Shown here: one piece after another, positions 36,800 to 46,043 of the stretch
Numbering within the stretch: position 1 is the first letter of the stretch
Layout of the letters: each line of letters begins with the position of its first letter
NCBI RefSeq assembly: GCF_001552535.1
Contig: NZ_BCRJ01000004.1
Location: 146,216 to 210,215, forward strand
From: Nocardioides jensenii JCM 1364 = NBRC 14755
GTDB lineage: Bacteria > Actinomycetota > Actinomycetes > Propionibacteriales > Nocardioidaceae
Length of the DNA: 64,000 bases
Direction: 5' to 3'
Translations under genes and position numbers: made by a program
Notes under the pieces: generated by a model
What the model was told of the DNA's origin: nothing
Databases searched by the model: none
Seen by the model: the letters and a program-made list of their open reading frames with translations, nothing else

Positions 36800-37321
36800 A
36801 TGAGCATCGAGCGCCCCGTCAGCCCGAACCCCTACGACCTGCTCCCGGCCACGGCCGCCTTCACGGTGACCAGCACCGACGTCACCGACGGCCAACCACT
36901 CAAGGACGACCAGGTGGCCGCCGTGGGCAACACGTCACCGCAGCTGTCCTGGAGCGACGCCCCGCAAGGCACGAAGTCCTTCGTGATCACCTGCTTCGAC
37001 CCGGATGCGCCCACACCCAGCGGCTTCTGGCACTGGGTGCTGGTCGACGTCCCGGCCGAGGTCACCTCCCTCGACACCGGTGCCGCAGCAGGAGACCTGC
37101 CCGGTGCGGCGTTCCACGTGCGCAACGACGGCGGTGACGCCGGCTTCATGGGTGCCGCTCCCCCGCAGGGCGACCAGGTGCACCGCTACTACTTCGTCGT
37201 CCACGCGGTCGGCGAGGAGTCACTCGGCGTCGACGCCGATGCCTCACCCGCGGTGGTGTCGTTCAACCTGGCGTTCAAGACGCTGGGCCGGGCGATCATC
37301 CACGGCACCTACCAGCACTGA
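36800..37321 (+). CDS. YbhB/YbcL family PEBP-like protein
   Basis: Phosphatidylethanolamine-binding-protein-like polypeptide of 173 residues. The family anion-binding site is visible in FVITCFDPDAPTPSGFWHWV and later in GDQVHRYYFVVHAV. Bacterial members have no firm biochemical role; kinase-modulating and lipid-binding roles are proposed. The ATG at 36800 follows an SD-like GGAGG closely, and a TAGGTT hexamer lies upstream. Confidence 0.93.
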   Translation: MSIERPVSPNPYDLLPATAAFTVTSTDVTDGQPLKDDQVAAVGNTSPQLSWSDAPQGTKSFVITCFDPDAPTPSGFWHWVLVDVPAEVTSLDTGAAAGDLPGAAFHVRNDGGDAGFMGAAPPQGDQVHRYYFVVHAVGEESLGVDADASPAVVSFNLAFKTLGRAIIHGTYQH

Positions 37322-37334
37322 TCCCTCGACTGGT

Positions 37335-38222
37335 TCAGCGGGCTGCGTAGGCCCGTGGAGACATGCCGACCAGGTCGGTGAAGTCGCGGGTGAAGTGGGC
37401 CTGGTCGAACCACCCGAGCCTGGTGGCGAGGTCGGCGAGGTCGGCGTACTCCCCCGCGTCGATGAGCGTCACTGCGTCGTGCAGCCGATGGCGCTGCAGC
37501 ACCCACTTGGGACCCACGCCGACGTAGCGACGGAACAGACGCTGCAGGGTGCGGACCGACATGGCGTGGCGCGATGCGACCTGCTCGACGGTGACCAGGG
37601 CCGGGTCGGCGACCAGATCGGCCACGATCGCGAGCACCCGGTCGTACGTCGGATCCGGTGCCGGCAGGCGGGACAGCAGGAACTCGTCCATCACTCCGGC
37701 GCGTCCGAGATCGGATGCCTCAGCAAGCACGTCGTGCAGCAAGGTCGCGGCATCTGCGCCGAACACCATCTCGAGTGGCTCGATGCGATCGGTCCAGGCA
37801 CCGACGTCCTCTCCGGTCCAGGCGCCGAAGCCACCGGGTCGGAACTTGATCCCGAAGGACCTGCCCTCCCCGCTCACGTCGATCGAGAACCGACGAGTCA
37901 CCACACCGTGCACCAGCGCGGCGGGCATGGCGAGCCCGTGGTGCGGTTCGCTGCCCGACTCGACCGTCACGTGCACCGCGGGGTGCGGCACCACCTCCGA
38001 GAGGTACGACGACCCGACGGGAAGGTCCCAACGGACGGTCCAGTAGTGCTCGATCCAGCGGTCCAGCGCCGGGTCGGGCGCCGGCCGGTCGAGCTCGACG
38101 TACTTGGCGAACTGGTCGGGGCGCAGGATGCCCGCATCGGTGCTGGTGCTCGGTCGCCGGGCATCGGGCGGAAGGCTGCGACGCGCGGGTCGTGATGCTG
38201 TCGCGTTTGTCCAAGAGCCCAT
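37335..38222 (-). CDS. AraC-family transcriptional regulator
   Basis: Regulator of 295 residues. The N-terminal domain (about 30-200) is of the cupin-like type seen in AraC regulators with WIEHYWTVRWDLP and FGIKFRPGGFGAW. The C-terminal double HTH has VEQVASRHAMSVRTLQRLFR and LADLATRLGWFDQAHFTRDF, ending at VGMSPRAY. Its start is 27 bp from the divergent VOC gene, so it probably controls that gene and itself. The inducer is unknown. Confidence 0.92.
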   Translation of the reverse strand: MGSWTNATASRPARRSLPPDARRPSTSTDAGILRPDQFAKYVELDRPAPDPALDRWIEHYWTVRWDLPVGSSYLSEVVPHPAVHVTVESGSEPHHGLAMPAALVHGVVTRRFSIDVSGEGRSFGIKFRPGGFGAWTGEDVGAWTDRIEPLEMVFGADAATLLHDVLAEASDLGRAGVMDEFLLSRLPAPDPTYDRVLAIVADLVADPALVTVEQVASRHAMSVRTLQRLFRRYVGVGPKWVLQRHRLHDAVTLIDAGEYADLADLATRLGWFDQAHFTRDFTDLVGMSPRAYAAR

Positions 38223-38249
38223 GGCCCCAGCCTAGGGAGACTCGGTGAC

Positions 38250-38741
38250 ATGACCACTGAACAGAAGACCCAGAACGTCGCCCCGATCCCCGCCGGCTAC
38301 ACCAGCCTCACGCCGTACTTCTGCTGCCGGGACGCAGCGAGGGCCATCGACTTCTACACTGCCGTGCTCGGCGCGAACGTCCTCAGCCGCATGGAGGCAC
38401 CCGACGGCACGATCGCGCATGCCGAGCTCGAGGTGGCGAACGGGCGCATGCAGCTCAGCGACCCCGCCCCCGACCACAACCTGGCCGCACCCGACGGTGG
38501 CGACGTGGTCAGCCGGAGCACGGTGTTCTACTGCGAGGACGTCGACGCCGTGCACGCGGCCGCGGTGGCCGGCGGCGCGACGTCGTACGGCGAGCCCGAC
38601 ACGTTCGTGACCGGTGACCGCTACGCCGCGTTCCTCGACCCCTTCGGCCACCGCTGGGCCGTGATGACCCGGGTCGAGGACGTCGCCCCGGACGAGGCCG
38701 AGCGCCGGGTCAACGCGTGGCTCGAGGAAGAGGGCCGCTGA
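38250..38741 (+). CDS. VOC (glyoxalase/PhnB-like) family protein
   Basis: Protein of 163 residues with one pair of betaalphabetabetabeta modules. It shows the PhnB-like start LTPYFCCRDAARAIDFYTAVLGA, then IAHAELEVANGRMQLSD, and the C-terminal FLDPFGHRWAVMTRVED, which is the usual metal-edge strand. Such proteins act as glyoxalases, dioxygenases or antibiotic-binding proteins; which one applies here is unknown. It is paired divergently with an AraC regulator. The following 172 bp (38742-38913) contain nothing I can identify. Confidence 0.9.
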   Translation: MTTEQKTQNVAPIPAGYTSLTPYFCCRDAARAIDFYTAVLGANVLSRMEAPDGTIAHAELEVANGRMQLSDPAPDHNLAAPDGGDVVSRSTVFYCEDVDAVHAAAVAGGATSYGEPDTFVTGDRYAAFLDPFGHRWAVMTRVEDVAPDEAERRVNAWLEEEGR

Positions 38742-38913
38742 TCTGCCGCGCCTGAGCAGACCGAGATTGCCAAACGCCCACACCCGCGGCCCAGTGAGCG
38801 AAGCGTCCATCGGAAAAGCGCCGCAGTCGCGGAGGAGCATCACGAGGTGCATGCCGAGGAGAGCAGTACCCACTGTCTCGGGGGATGCCCCTCTCAGTCG
38901 CCGTGATTGGGGA

Positions 38914-39549
38914 TCAGCGGGACGCGGCGGCCAGCATCGACGCGAAGTCAGGGGTGTCCTCGGGGTTGTCGATGGTCACCTTGACCGGGCGCTGTGCCCG
39001 GCTCGGCGCCTCGTCAGCGAGCAGCGCCACGAGTTGACGCGCCGCACGCTGCACCCGGCCGGTCAGCGCCCCGCCGTTCGTGCTGCCGAAGTCCTCGCTG
39101 GCCGCGAACACCCCGGTGGGTACGACGACCGCCTTGAGGTAGGCGAACATCGGCCGCAGGGCGTGCTCGAGAACCAGCGAGTGCCGGGCCGTTCCGGCGG
39201 TGGCCGCGATCAGCACCGGCGTTCCGTCGAGCGCGTCGTTGTCGAGCGCGTCGAAGAACATCTTGAACAGCCCACTGTAGGAGGCGGTGAAGACCGGCGA
39301 CACCGCGATCACGGCATCGGCATGTGCCACCGACGCCAGAGCTCCCTCGAGATCGCCCGAGGCGAACCCGGTGAGCATGAAGTCGGCCAGGTTGTGCGCC
39401 AGCGGCCGCAGCTCGATGACGTCGACATCGACCTCACGACCGCTCGACTCGAGCCGGCGTACCGTCTCGGCGGCCAGCTGGTCGGCCAACAGTCGGGTGG
39501 ACGACGGGTCGCTCAGCCCGGCGGTGACGACGGCGATCTTCAGGGTCAT
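38914..39549 (-). CDS. NAD(P)H-dependent FMN reductase, CE1759 type
   Basis: Flavodoxin-like reductase of 211 residues supplying reduced FMN. The FMN-binding loops are TAGLSDPSSTRLL at the N-terminus, AVSPVFTASYSGLFKMFFDAL and AATAGTARHS. It lies 62 bp downstream of a luciferase-like monooxygenase on the same strand. The two resemble the CE1759/CE1758 pair known from corynebacteria and other actinobacteria. The pair should act as a two-component flavin monooxygenase. Confidence 0.9.
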   Translation of the reverse strand: MTLKIAVVTAGLSDPSSTRLLADQLAAETVRRLESSGREVDVDVIELRPLAHNLADFMLTGFASGDLEGALASVAHADAVIAVSPVFTASYSGLFKMFFDALDNDALDGTPVLIAATAGTARHSLVLEHALRPMFAYLKAVVVPTGVFAASEDFGSTNGGALTGRVQRAARQLVALLADEAPSRAQRPVKVTIDNPEDTPDFASMLAAASR

Positions 39550-39610
39550 GACTCTTCCTTTCCTTGGTTTCGAGACGGGCGCTGCACGCCCTCCTCAACC
39601 GGTGGCGACT

Positions 39611-40750
39611 TCAGACGGTGGCGGGTGACTTGCCAGTGACGTCGTCGACGCCGTGGACCGTGCTCTCGCGGGGGCCGCCCGCGGCGTCGACCAGCGACGC
39701 GTGAGTCGGGGCGTCTGGCACGTGGGCCGGCTTCAGCGCGGCGAACTCCTTGCGGAGCACCGGCACGACCTCCTCGCCGAGGATGTCGAGCTGCTCGAGC
39801 ACGGTCTTCAACGGCAGGCCGGCGTGGTCGACCAGCCACAGCTGGCGCTGGTAGTCGCCGGCGTAGTCGCGGAAGCCGAGGGTCTGCTCGATCACCTGCT
39901 GGGGCGAGCCGACCATCAGCGGCGTCTGCTGCATGAAGTCCTCCAGCGACGGGCCGTGTCCGTAGACCGGGGCGTTGTCGAAGTAGGGCCGGAACTCGTT
40001 GACGGCGTCCTGGCTGTTCTTGCGCATGAACACCTGTCCACCCAGTCCGACGATGGCCTGGTCGGCGGTGCCGTGGCCGTAGTGCTCGAAGCGCTGCCGG
40101 TAGAACCGCACCATCTTCGCCGCGTGCGAGGCGGGCCAGAAGATGTGGTTGTGGAAGTAGCCGTCGCCGTAGTAGGCGGCCTGCTCGGCAATCTCGGGAG
40201 ACCGGATCGAGCCGTGCCAGACGAACGGCGCCACCCCGTCGAGCGGGCGCGGGCTGGAGGTGAAGCCCTGCAGGGGCGTGCGGTACTTGCCCTCCCAGTC
40301 GACCGACTCCTCGCGCCACAGCTTGTGCAGCAGCGCGTAGTTCTCGATCGCCAGCGGGATGCCGTCGCGGATGTCCTTGCCGAACCACGGGTAGACCGGG
40401 CCGGTGTTGCCGCGCCCCATCATCAGGTCGACGCGGCCCTCGGCGAGGTGTTGGAGGTAGGCGTAGTCCTCGGCGAGGCGCACCGGGTCGTTGGTGGTGA
40501 TCAACGTGGTCGAGGTCGAGAGCACGATGCGCTCGGTCTGCGCGGCGATGTTGGCCAGCAGCACCGTCGGGTTGGCGGGTGCGGCGAACGGCGGGTTGTG
40601 GTGCTCGCCCGTCGCGAAGACGTCGAGACCGACCTCTTCGACCTTCTTGGCGATCTCGACCGTGGCCTTGATCCGCTCGTGCTCGGACAGCGTGCGACCC
40701 GTGGTCGGGTCGGTGGTGACGTCGCCGACGGTGAAGACTCCGAACTGCAT
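39611..40750 (-). CDS. Luciferase-like FMN-dependent monooxygenase, CE1758 type
   Basis: LLM-class flavin monooxygenase of 379 residues with a TIM-barrel fold. Recognisable segments are MQFGVFTVGDVTTDPTTGRT, FATGEHHNPPFAAPANP, RIVLSTSTTLITTNDPVRLAED and GRVDLMMGRGNTGPVYPWF. The ATG at 40750 follows GAGGAGT by about 6 nt. Its reduced FMN should come from the CE1759-type reductase encoded just downstream. The substrate is not known for this family. Confidence 0.92.
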   Translation of the reverse strand: MQFGVFTVGDVTTDPTTGRTLSEHERIKATVEIAKKVEEVGLDVFATGEHHNPPFAAPANPTVLLANIAAQTERIVLSTSTTLITTNDPVRLAEDYAYLQHLAEGRVDLMMGRGNTGPVYPWFGKDIRDGIPLAIENYALLHKLWREESVDWEGKYRTPLQGFTSSPRPLDGVAPFVWHGSIRSPEIAEQAAYYGDGYFHNHIFWPASHAAKMVRFYRQRFEHYGHGTADQAIVGLGGQVFMRKNSQDAVNEFRPYFDNAPVYGHGPSLEDFMQQTPLMVGSPQQVIEQTLGFRDYAGDYQRQLWLVDHAGLPLKTVLEQLDILGEEVVPVLRKEFAALKPAHVPDAPTHASLVDAAGGPRESTVHGVDDVTGKSPATV

Positions 40751-40882
40751 CACTGACTCCTCAAGTAGTTGAATATGCAATCACCCGGCACAACGACACT
40801 CCCCTGCCGACTATTCCCACGCCGCATCCAGCCTGACAACCAGACCCGGGAACCGCGCCGGCGTCGCGGCCGTCGTACTGCC

Positions 40883-41377
40883 ATGAAGACGCTCACGACG
40901 ATCCTGACGGCCGGGCTGCTGCTCCTCACCGGCTGCGGGTCCGGCGAGGACACCGACGACCACACCACCGGCCGCGACCGGCCCACCGAGGGCATCACCG
41001 AAGTGAGCACACCGCACACCCGACTGCTCGAGGCCAAGGAACGCTGGGCGGACTCCGACACCACCCGCTACGAGTGGACCTACGAGCGACAGTGCTTCTG
41101 CCCGGCGCTCACGGCCCGCATCGACGTGGACGGCGACACGGTCGTGTCGTGGAAGAACCTCGCCGACCGCTCCGACGACCACCCACCCGAGATCCTCACC
41201 ATGGACGACCTCTTCGACCAGGTGGAGACCGCACTGAACGAGTCCGAGAAGGTGACGGTCACCTATGACCCCGAGACCGGCGCCGTACGCCGACTCTCGG
41301 TCGACCACCTGATGAACGCGATGGACGATGAGTACAGCTATCGGGTCAAGCGAGTGGTGCCGCTGGCTGTGCGATGA
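40883..41377 (+). CDS. Secreted lipoprotein, DUF6174-like
   Basis: Exported lipoprotein of 164 residues. The signal peptide MKTLTTILTAGLLLLTGC ends in an LLTGC lipobox, with C18 as the predicted lipid-modified residue. A short Thr/Asp/Gly linker leads to a domain containing ARYEWTY-like and CFCPALTARIDVDGDTV segments. The two cysteines in RQCFCP are notable. This resembles a small family of secreted actinobacterial proteins of unknown role. Confidence 0.8.
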   Translation: MKTLTTILTAGLLLLTGCGSGEDTDDHTTGRDRPTEGITEVSTPHTRLLEAKERWADSDTTRYEWTYERQCFCPALTARIDVDGDTVVSWKNLADRSDDHPPEILTMDDLFDQVETALNESEKVTVTYDPETGAVRRLSVDHLMNAMDDEYSYRVKRVVPLAVR

Positions 41378-41419
41378 TCGGTCGCCCCGTTCTTCCGTTC
41401 GGCCCGCCGGAGGTCTCCG

Positions 41420-42217
41420 ATGCTCCACGTCGCCATCGCGACGCGAGCGTTCCGGCGCTACTCGACGTACGGCGCCGCGACCCTGGCCGGCATCTTCACC
41501 AACAGCGTCTTCGGCATCATCATGTGCTTCGTCTACGTCGAGGTCTGGAACCAGCGCCCTGACGCCGGTGGGTACGACGTCTCGGACGCCCTGACCTACG
41601 TCTGGCTCGGTCAGGCGATGCTGATGACGATGGCGATCTTCGGCGGCGGCTCCCCCGACGACCTGGCCACCCGGATCAAGTCCGGCGACGTGGCCATCGA
41701 CCTCTACCGACCGGTCGGGCTCCTCGGCTGGTACCTCGCGGCCGACCTGGGCCGGGCGGCGTACCACCTGTGCACGCGCGGGCTCGCCCCGACAGTCGTG
41801 GGTGCGCTGCTGTTCGACCTCACCTTCCCGAGCGCGCCATGGGTCTGGCTGGTCTTCCTGGCCACACTGCCGATCGCAGTGACGGTCAGCTTCGGGCTCC
41901 GCCTGCTGATCGCGCTCACCACGTTCTGGATCTTCGACGACACCGGCCCGCGGATGATGCTGGTCGTCCTGGGCACGTTCTTCAGCGGCATGACCGTGCC
42001 GCTGGTGATCTTCCCGGGCGCGCTGCGCGATCTCGCGATGGCGCTGCCCTGGGCCTCCCTGCTGCAGGTGCCGGCCGACATCTGGCTCGGCCACCGCACC
42101 GGCTGGGAGATCGTCACCGGCTACGGGTTCATGGTCGCGTGGGCCGTGGCCCTGATGGTGGCGTGCGCCGGCGTGCTCCGCCTGGCCGAGCGTCGAGTGG
42201 TGGTGCAGGGTGGCTGA
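41420..42217 (+). CDS. ABC-2 family permease (first of two)
   Basis: Membrane protein of 265 residues with six predicted helices, of the type found in two-permease ABC-2 systems of actinobacteria. The cytoplasmic segment DDLATRIKSGDVAIDLYRPV after helix 2 is characteristic. The ATG follows GGAGG at 7 nt. The 3' end overlaps the next permease gene by 8 bp. Cargo is unknown. Confidence 0.9.
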   Translation: MLHVAIATRAFRRYSTYGAATLAGIFTNSVFGIIMCFVYVEVWNQRPDAGGYDVSDALTYVWLGQAMLMTMAIFGGGSPDDLATRIKSGDVAIDLYRPVGLLGWYLAADLGRAAYHLCTRGLAPTVVGALLFDLTFPSAPWVWLVFLATLPIAVTVSFGLRLLIALTTFWIFDDTGPRMMLVVLGTFFSGMTVPLVIFPGALRDLAMALPWASLLQVPADIWLGHRTGWEIVTGYGFMVAWAVALMVACAGVLRLAERRVVVQGG

Positions 42218-43025
42218 GCCCGCCCCGTTGCGGGGCGCCTGGACCGGCTACTGGCAGATTGCGGCGATGTGGGTCCACGCGTCGATGGCCTACCCACTGT
42301 CGTTCTGGCTCCTGACCCTCGGCGGGTTCGTGATCGGCGGGCTCGACTTCGTGGGCATCTGGATCCTCTTCCACAGCATCGACGCGATGGGCGGCTTCAG
42401 CCTCACCGAGGTCGGCTTCCTCTACGGCGCCACCGGCCTGGGCCTGGCGCTGGCCGACATGTACGTCGGACGCATCGAACGGCTCGGCCAGATGATCCGG
42501 ATGGGCACCCTCGACACGATGATGGTCAAGCCGATTCCGCTGCTGGCACAGGTCTGCTCCAACGAGTTCGCACTGCGCCGGCTGGCGCGGGTGTTCCTGT
42601 GCGTGCTGGTCTTCGCCTGGGCCAGCCTGTACGTCGACTGGACGGCGCTGCGGGTGGTGGTGGCCGCGGTGATGATCGTCAGTGGCGCCCTGATCTTCTT
42701 CTCGGTCTTCATCATGCTGGCCTGCATCCAGTTCTGGACCGCCGATGCCGTCGAGGTGGCCAACGCGTTCACCTACGGCGGCAACACGGTCACGCAGTAC
42801 CCGCTGGCGATCTTCCCGAGCGAGGTGGTGAAGGGGCTGACCTTCCTCATGCCGCTCGCGTTCGTGAACTGGTACCCGGCGCTGTTCATCCTCGACCGCG
42901 AGGACCCCTTCGGATTCCCGGAGTGGTTCCAGTTCCTCTCCCCCGTGGTCGCGGTCGTCATGGTCACCCTGACCACGTTCGTGTGGCGCTTCGGCGTCCG
43001 TCACTACCGCTCGACGGGAAGTTGA
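42210..43025 (+). CDS. ABC-2 family permease (second of two)
   Basis: Membrane protein of 271 residues, homologous to the preceding permease: about six helices and the equivalent segment [23 protein letters not shown]. The GTG start lies inside the end of the upstream gene. It probably forms a heterodimeric channel with the first permease, driven by the ATPase encoded 2 bp downstream. Confidence 0.9.
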   Translation: MAEPAPLRGAWTGYWQIAAMWVHASMAYPLSFWLLTLGGFVIGGLDFVGIWILFHSIDAMGGFSLTEVGFLYGATGLGLALADMYVGRIERLGQMIRMGTLDTMMVKPIPLLAQVCSNEFALRRLARVFLCVLVFAWASLYVDWTALRVVVAAVMIVSGALIFFSVFIMLACIQFWTADAVEVANAFTYGGNTVTQYPLAIFPSEVVKGLTFLMPLAFVNWYPALFILDREDPFGFPEWFQFLSPVVAVVMVTLTTFVWRFGVRHYRSTGS

Positions 43026-43026
43026 G

Positions 43027-43980
43027 ATGCCCCCACTCATCGACGTACGCGACCTCGGCCGCACCTTCACCGTGCGCAAGAAGGCCGGCCTGATGCGACG
43101 AACCAGCCACGACGTCGAGGCGGTGCGCGACCTCTCCTTCTCGATCGAGGCCGGCGAGATGGTCGGCTACATCGGCCCGAACGGCGCCGGCAAGTCGACC
43201 ACGATCAAGATGCTCACCGGGATCCTCGTGCCCAGCGCCGGTGAGATCCGCGTCGCCGGGCTCGACCCGTCGCGGCGGCGTACCGAGCTGGCCACGCGGA
43301 TCGGCGTCGTCTTCGGCCAGCGCACCACCCTGTGGTGGGACCTGCCACTGCGCGACTCCTTCGACCTGCTCCAGAAGATCTATCGCACGGACCCGGCACG
43401 GCACCGGGAGAACCTCGCGGAGTTCCTCGAGCTGCTCGACCTGCACGACCTGCTCGACACCCCGGTGCGACAGCTGTCCCTGGGCCAACGCATGCGCGGC
43501 GACATCGTCGCGGCCCTGTTGCACGACCCGGAGATCCTCTACCTCGACGAGCCGACGATCGGGCTCGACGTGGTCAGCAAGGGTCGACTGCGCGCGTTCC
43601 TGCGCACGCTGAACCAGCAGCGCGGCACCACGCTGTTGCTCACCACGCACGACCTGCAGGACATCGAAGCCCTGTGCGACCGGGTGATCGTGATCGACCA
43701 CGGCACCGCGGTCTTCGACGGCAGCCTGGCCGGGCTCCACCGGCGGGGTGGCTCGAGACGGACCCTGGTCGTCGACCTCGTCGACCAGGCGGCGCCGATC
43801 ACGGTGCCCGGAGCCGAGGTGGTCAAGGTCGAGGGCCCGCGCCAGTGGCTGGCCTTCCCGACCGAGTCGAGTGCCGCGCCGATCGTGGCCGCGGTGGCAG
43901 CGGCGTACGACGTGGCCGACCTGTCGTTGCGCGAGCCCGACATCGAGGACGTCATCCGTTCGATCTATGCGGGACACTGA
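43027..43980 (+). CDS. ABC transporter ATP-binding protein (two-permease ABC-2 system)
   Basis: ATPase of 317 residues. Walker A is [14 protein letters not shown] near residue 50. The segment [12 protein letters not shown] is typical of this subfamily. The signature is [16 protein letters not shown], Walker B is [13 protein letters not shown] and the H-loop is TTHD. A C-terminal accessory domain of about 80 residues follows. A GGGAAG ribosome site lies before the ATG. It completes the three-gene exporter 41420-43980. Confidence 0.93.
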   Translation: MPPLIDVRDLGRTFTVRKKAGLMRRTSHDVEAVRDLSFSIEAGEMVGYIGPNGAGKSTTIKMLTGILVPSAGEIRVAGLDPSRRRTELATRIGVVFGQRTTLWWDLPLRDSFDLLQKIYRTDPARHRENLAEFLELLDLHDLLDTPVRQLSLGQRMRGDIVAALLHDPEILYLDEPTIGLDVVSKGRLRAFLRTLNQQRGTTLLLTTHDLQDIEALCDRVIVIDHGTAVFDGSLAGLHRRGGSRRTLVVDLVDQAAPITVPGAEVVKVEGPRQWLAFPTESSAAPIVAAVAAAYDVADLSLREPDIEDVIRSIYAGH

Positions 43981-43984
43981 CCTC

Positions 43985-44359
43985 ATGAGTGAGTTGACCC
44001 CCGAGCAGACCGAACGCGTCGTGGCCATGGCGATGGACCTGGCGCGCACCGGCGAGACCGACCAGCTGGTGGAGTTCATCGACCATGGACTCCCGGTCGA
44101 CAGCCGAGACGGGGGCGGCAACACCCTGCTGATGCTCGCCGCCTACCACGGCCATGCCGCCACGGTGGCCGCGCTCGTCGAGCGCGGTGCCGACGTCGAC
44201 CTGCGCAACGAACGTGACCAGTCCCCCGTCGCCGGGGCGTTGTTCAAGGGCGCCGACGACGTGGTCGGCGTACTCGTCGCAGCAGGTGCCGATCTCGAGG
44301 CCGGTACGCCGTCCGCGCGTGCGGCCGCCGAGATGTTCGGCCGCACCCACCTGCTCTGA
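43985..44359 (+). CDS. Ankyrin-repeat protein
   Basis: Protein of 124 residues made of an N-terminal helix pair and about three ankyrin repeats: TDQLVEFIDHGLPVDSRDGG, NTLLMLAAYHGHAATVAALV and QSPVAGALFKGADDVVGVLV. It starts 4 bp after the ABC ATPase and converges on the catalase gene. Ankyrin genes next to catalases occur in other bacteria, for example ankB near katB in Pseudomonas, where they support catalase function. A similar role is possible here. Confidence 0.9.
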   Translation: MSELTPEQTERVVAMAMDLARTGETDQLVEFIDHGLPVDSRDGGGNTLLMLAAYHGHAATVAALVERGADVDLRNERDQSPVAGALFKGADDVVGVLVAAGADLEAGTPSARAAAEMFGRTHLL

Positions 44360-44364
44360 AATCA

Positions 44365-44416
44365 GATACTCCCTGACGTTCGGACCCCCCAGGGGGGCCG
44401 AACGTCAGGGAGTATC
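44365..44416. terminator. Bidirectional terminator between ankyrin and catalase genes
   Basis: Perfect 19-bp outer stem (44365-44383 with 44398-44416; arm GATACTCCCTGACGTTCGG) plus an inner C-run facing a G-run. It begins 5 bp after one stop codon and ends 6 bp before the other. This is the strongest hairpin in the window. Confidence 0.85.
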
Positions 44417-44422
44417 GATGGA

Positions 44423-45928
44423 TCAGGCGGGGGTGTTGTCCGGGTTCGGGTCGGTGTCGCCGACCGCGCCTGCCTTCAGTGCCTCGATCGCCTTGCGCAC
44501 GCCCTCGCCGTACGCCGGGTCGGCGGCGGTGCAATTGGCGATGTGCTTCTCGACCGACGTCTCCGAAGCGCCGTCGATGGCACGAGCGGTGTTCTCGAAG
44601 AGCACCTGCTGCTGCTCCGCGCTCATCAGGCGGAACAGGTCGCCGGGCTGCTCGAAGTAGTTGTCGTCGTCCTCACGGAAGTTGAACCGGTCGGCCGTCG
44701 ACCCGATCGCCTGGGCCGGGTCGGCGTACGACGGCTGCTCGGCCCAGCGGCCGAAGTTGTTCGGCTCGATGCCGGGAACGCCACCCTGGTTGCCGTCCAC
44801 GCGCATCGTGCCGTCGCGGTGGTAGGTGTTCAGGGCCGGTGCCGCCTTGGCGAAGTTCACCGGGATCTGGTGGTGGTTGACGCCGAGGCGGTAGCGCGCC
44901 GCGTCGCCGTAGGAGAACAGTCGACCCTGCAGCATGCGGTCGGGCGAGATGCTGATGCCGGGGATCAGGTTGGCCGGAGTGAAGGCGGCCTGCTCGACGT
45001 CGGCGAAGTAGTTCTCCGGGTTGCGGTTGAGCTCCCACTCGCCGACCTCGATCAGCGGGTAGTCCTTCTTCGACCAGACCTTGGTGAGGTCGAAGGGGTG
45101 GAAGCGGTAGTTCTCCGCGTCGGCCTCGGGCATCACCTGGATGAAGAGCTTCCACTTCGGGAAGTCACCGCGCTCGATGGCCTCGTAGAGGTCGCGCTGG
45201 CTGGACTCGCGGTCCTCGCCGACGAGCTTGGTGGCCTCCTCGTCGGTGAGGTTCTCGATGCCCTGCTGGGTGCGGTGGTGGAACTTGACCCAGAACCGCT
45301 CGCCGGCCTCGTTGATCATCGAGAACGTGTGGGAGCCGAAGCCGTGCATGTGACGGTAGGACTTCGGGATGCCTCGGTCCGACATCACGATCGTGACCTG
45401 GTGCAGCGCCTCGGGGAGGTTGGTCCAGAAGCCCCAGTTGTTCTCGGCGTCGCGCAGGTTGGTGCGCGGGTCGCGCTTCACGGCACGGTTCAGGTCGGGG
45501 AACTTCAGCGGGTCACGGAAGAAGAAGACCGGGGTGTTGTTGCCGACGATGTCCCAGTTGCCCTCCTCGGTGTAGAAGCGCACCGCGAAGCCACGGATGT
45601 CGCGCTCGGCGTCGGCCGCCCCGCGCTCGCCGGCCACGGTCGAGAACCGGGCGAACATCTCGGCCTCGTTGCCGACCTTGCTGAACAGCTTGGCCTTGGT
45701 GTACTTCGAGATGTCGTGGGTGACCTTGAACGTGCCGTAGGCGCCAGATCCCTTGGCGTGCATGCGTCGCTCGGGGATGACCTCGCGATCGAAGTGGGCC
45801 AGCTTCTCGAGGAACCAGAGGTCCTGCAGGAGCATGGGTCCACGCGGACCTGCGGTCAGGCTGTCCTGGTTGTTGGAGACCGGGGCACCGGCCGCCGTGG
45901 TCAACGGCTTGGTGTTCTCGTCACTCAC
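44423..45928 (-). CDS. katA: Monofunctional haem catalase (small-subunit type)
   Basis: Catalase of 501 residues converting H2O2 to water and oxygen. The distal haem site is visible in [20 protein letters not shown] (the catalytic histidine in RRMHAKG) and in [14 protein letters not shown] (the essential asparagine). The proximal haem ligand region is [21 protein letters not shown], with the tyrosine of [11 protein letters not shown]. Length fits the small-subunit class. A Fur/CatR-like dyad lies about 50 bp upstream and suggests peroxide or metal-dependent repression. The ankyrin gene converges on it. Confidence 0.95.
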   Translation of the reverse strand: MSDENTKPLTTAAGAPVSNNQDSLTAGPRGPMLLQDLWFLEKLAHFDREVIPERRMHAKGSGAYGTFKVTHDISKYTKAKLFSKVGNEAEMFARFSTVAGERGAADAERDIRGFAVRFYTEEGNWDIVGNNTPVFFFRDPLKFPDLNRAVKRDPRTNLRDAENNWGFWTNLPEALHQVTIVMSDRGIPKSYRHMHGFGSHTFSMINEAGERFWVKFHHRTQQGIENLTDEEATKLVGEDRESSQRDLYEAIERGDFPKWKLFIQVMPEADAENYRFHPFDLTKVWSKKDYPLIEVGEWELNRNPENYFADVEQAAFTPANLIPGISISPDRMLQGRLFSYGDAARYRLGVNHHQIPVNFAKAAPALNTYHRDGTMRVDGNQGGVPGIEPNNFGRWAEQPSYADPAQAIGSTADRFNFREDDDNYFEQPGDLFRLMSAEQQQVLFENTARAIDGASETSVEKHIANCTAADPAYGEGVRKAIEALKAGAVGDTDPNPDNTPA

Positions 45929-45976
45929 TGATCGCTCCTTCGTCGGGGTGGGTCAACACCACGACTCAACCATCTT

Positions 45977-45995
45977 TTCTGGAATAATTCAAGAA
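45977..45995 (-). promoter_or_regulatory. Fur/CatR-like operator upstream of catalase
   Basis: AT-rich 19-bp dyad TTCTGGAATAATTCAAGAA with a single arm mismatch. Its minus-strand reading contains ATTCCAGAAAAG, as in the FurA boxes in front of mycobacterial furA-katG and the related FurS/CatR boxes of Streptomyces. It lies 49 bp upstream of katA and also about 50 bp upstream of the divergent hydrolase. No fur gene is adjacent. Confidence 0.6.
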
Positions 45996-46043
45996 ACTCC
46001 GGACCACGTTCTGATGGCGTGTCGGGGCTGCGACAATCACCTC

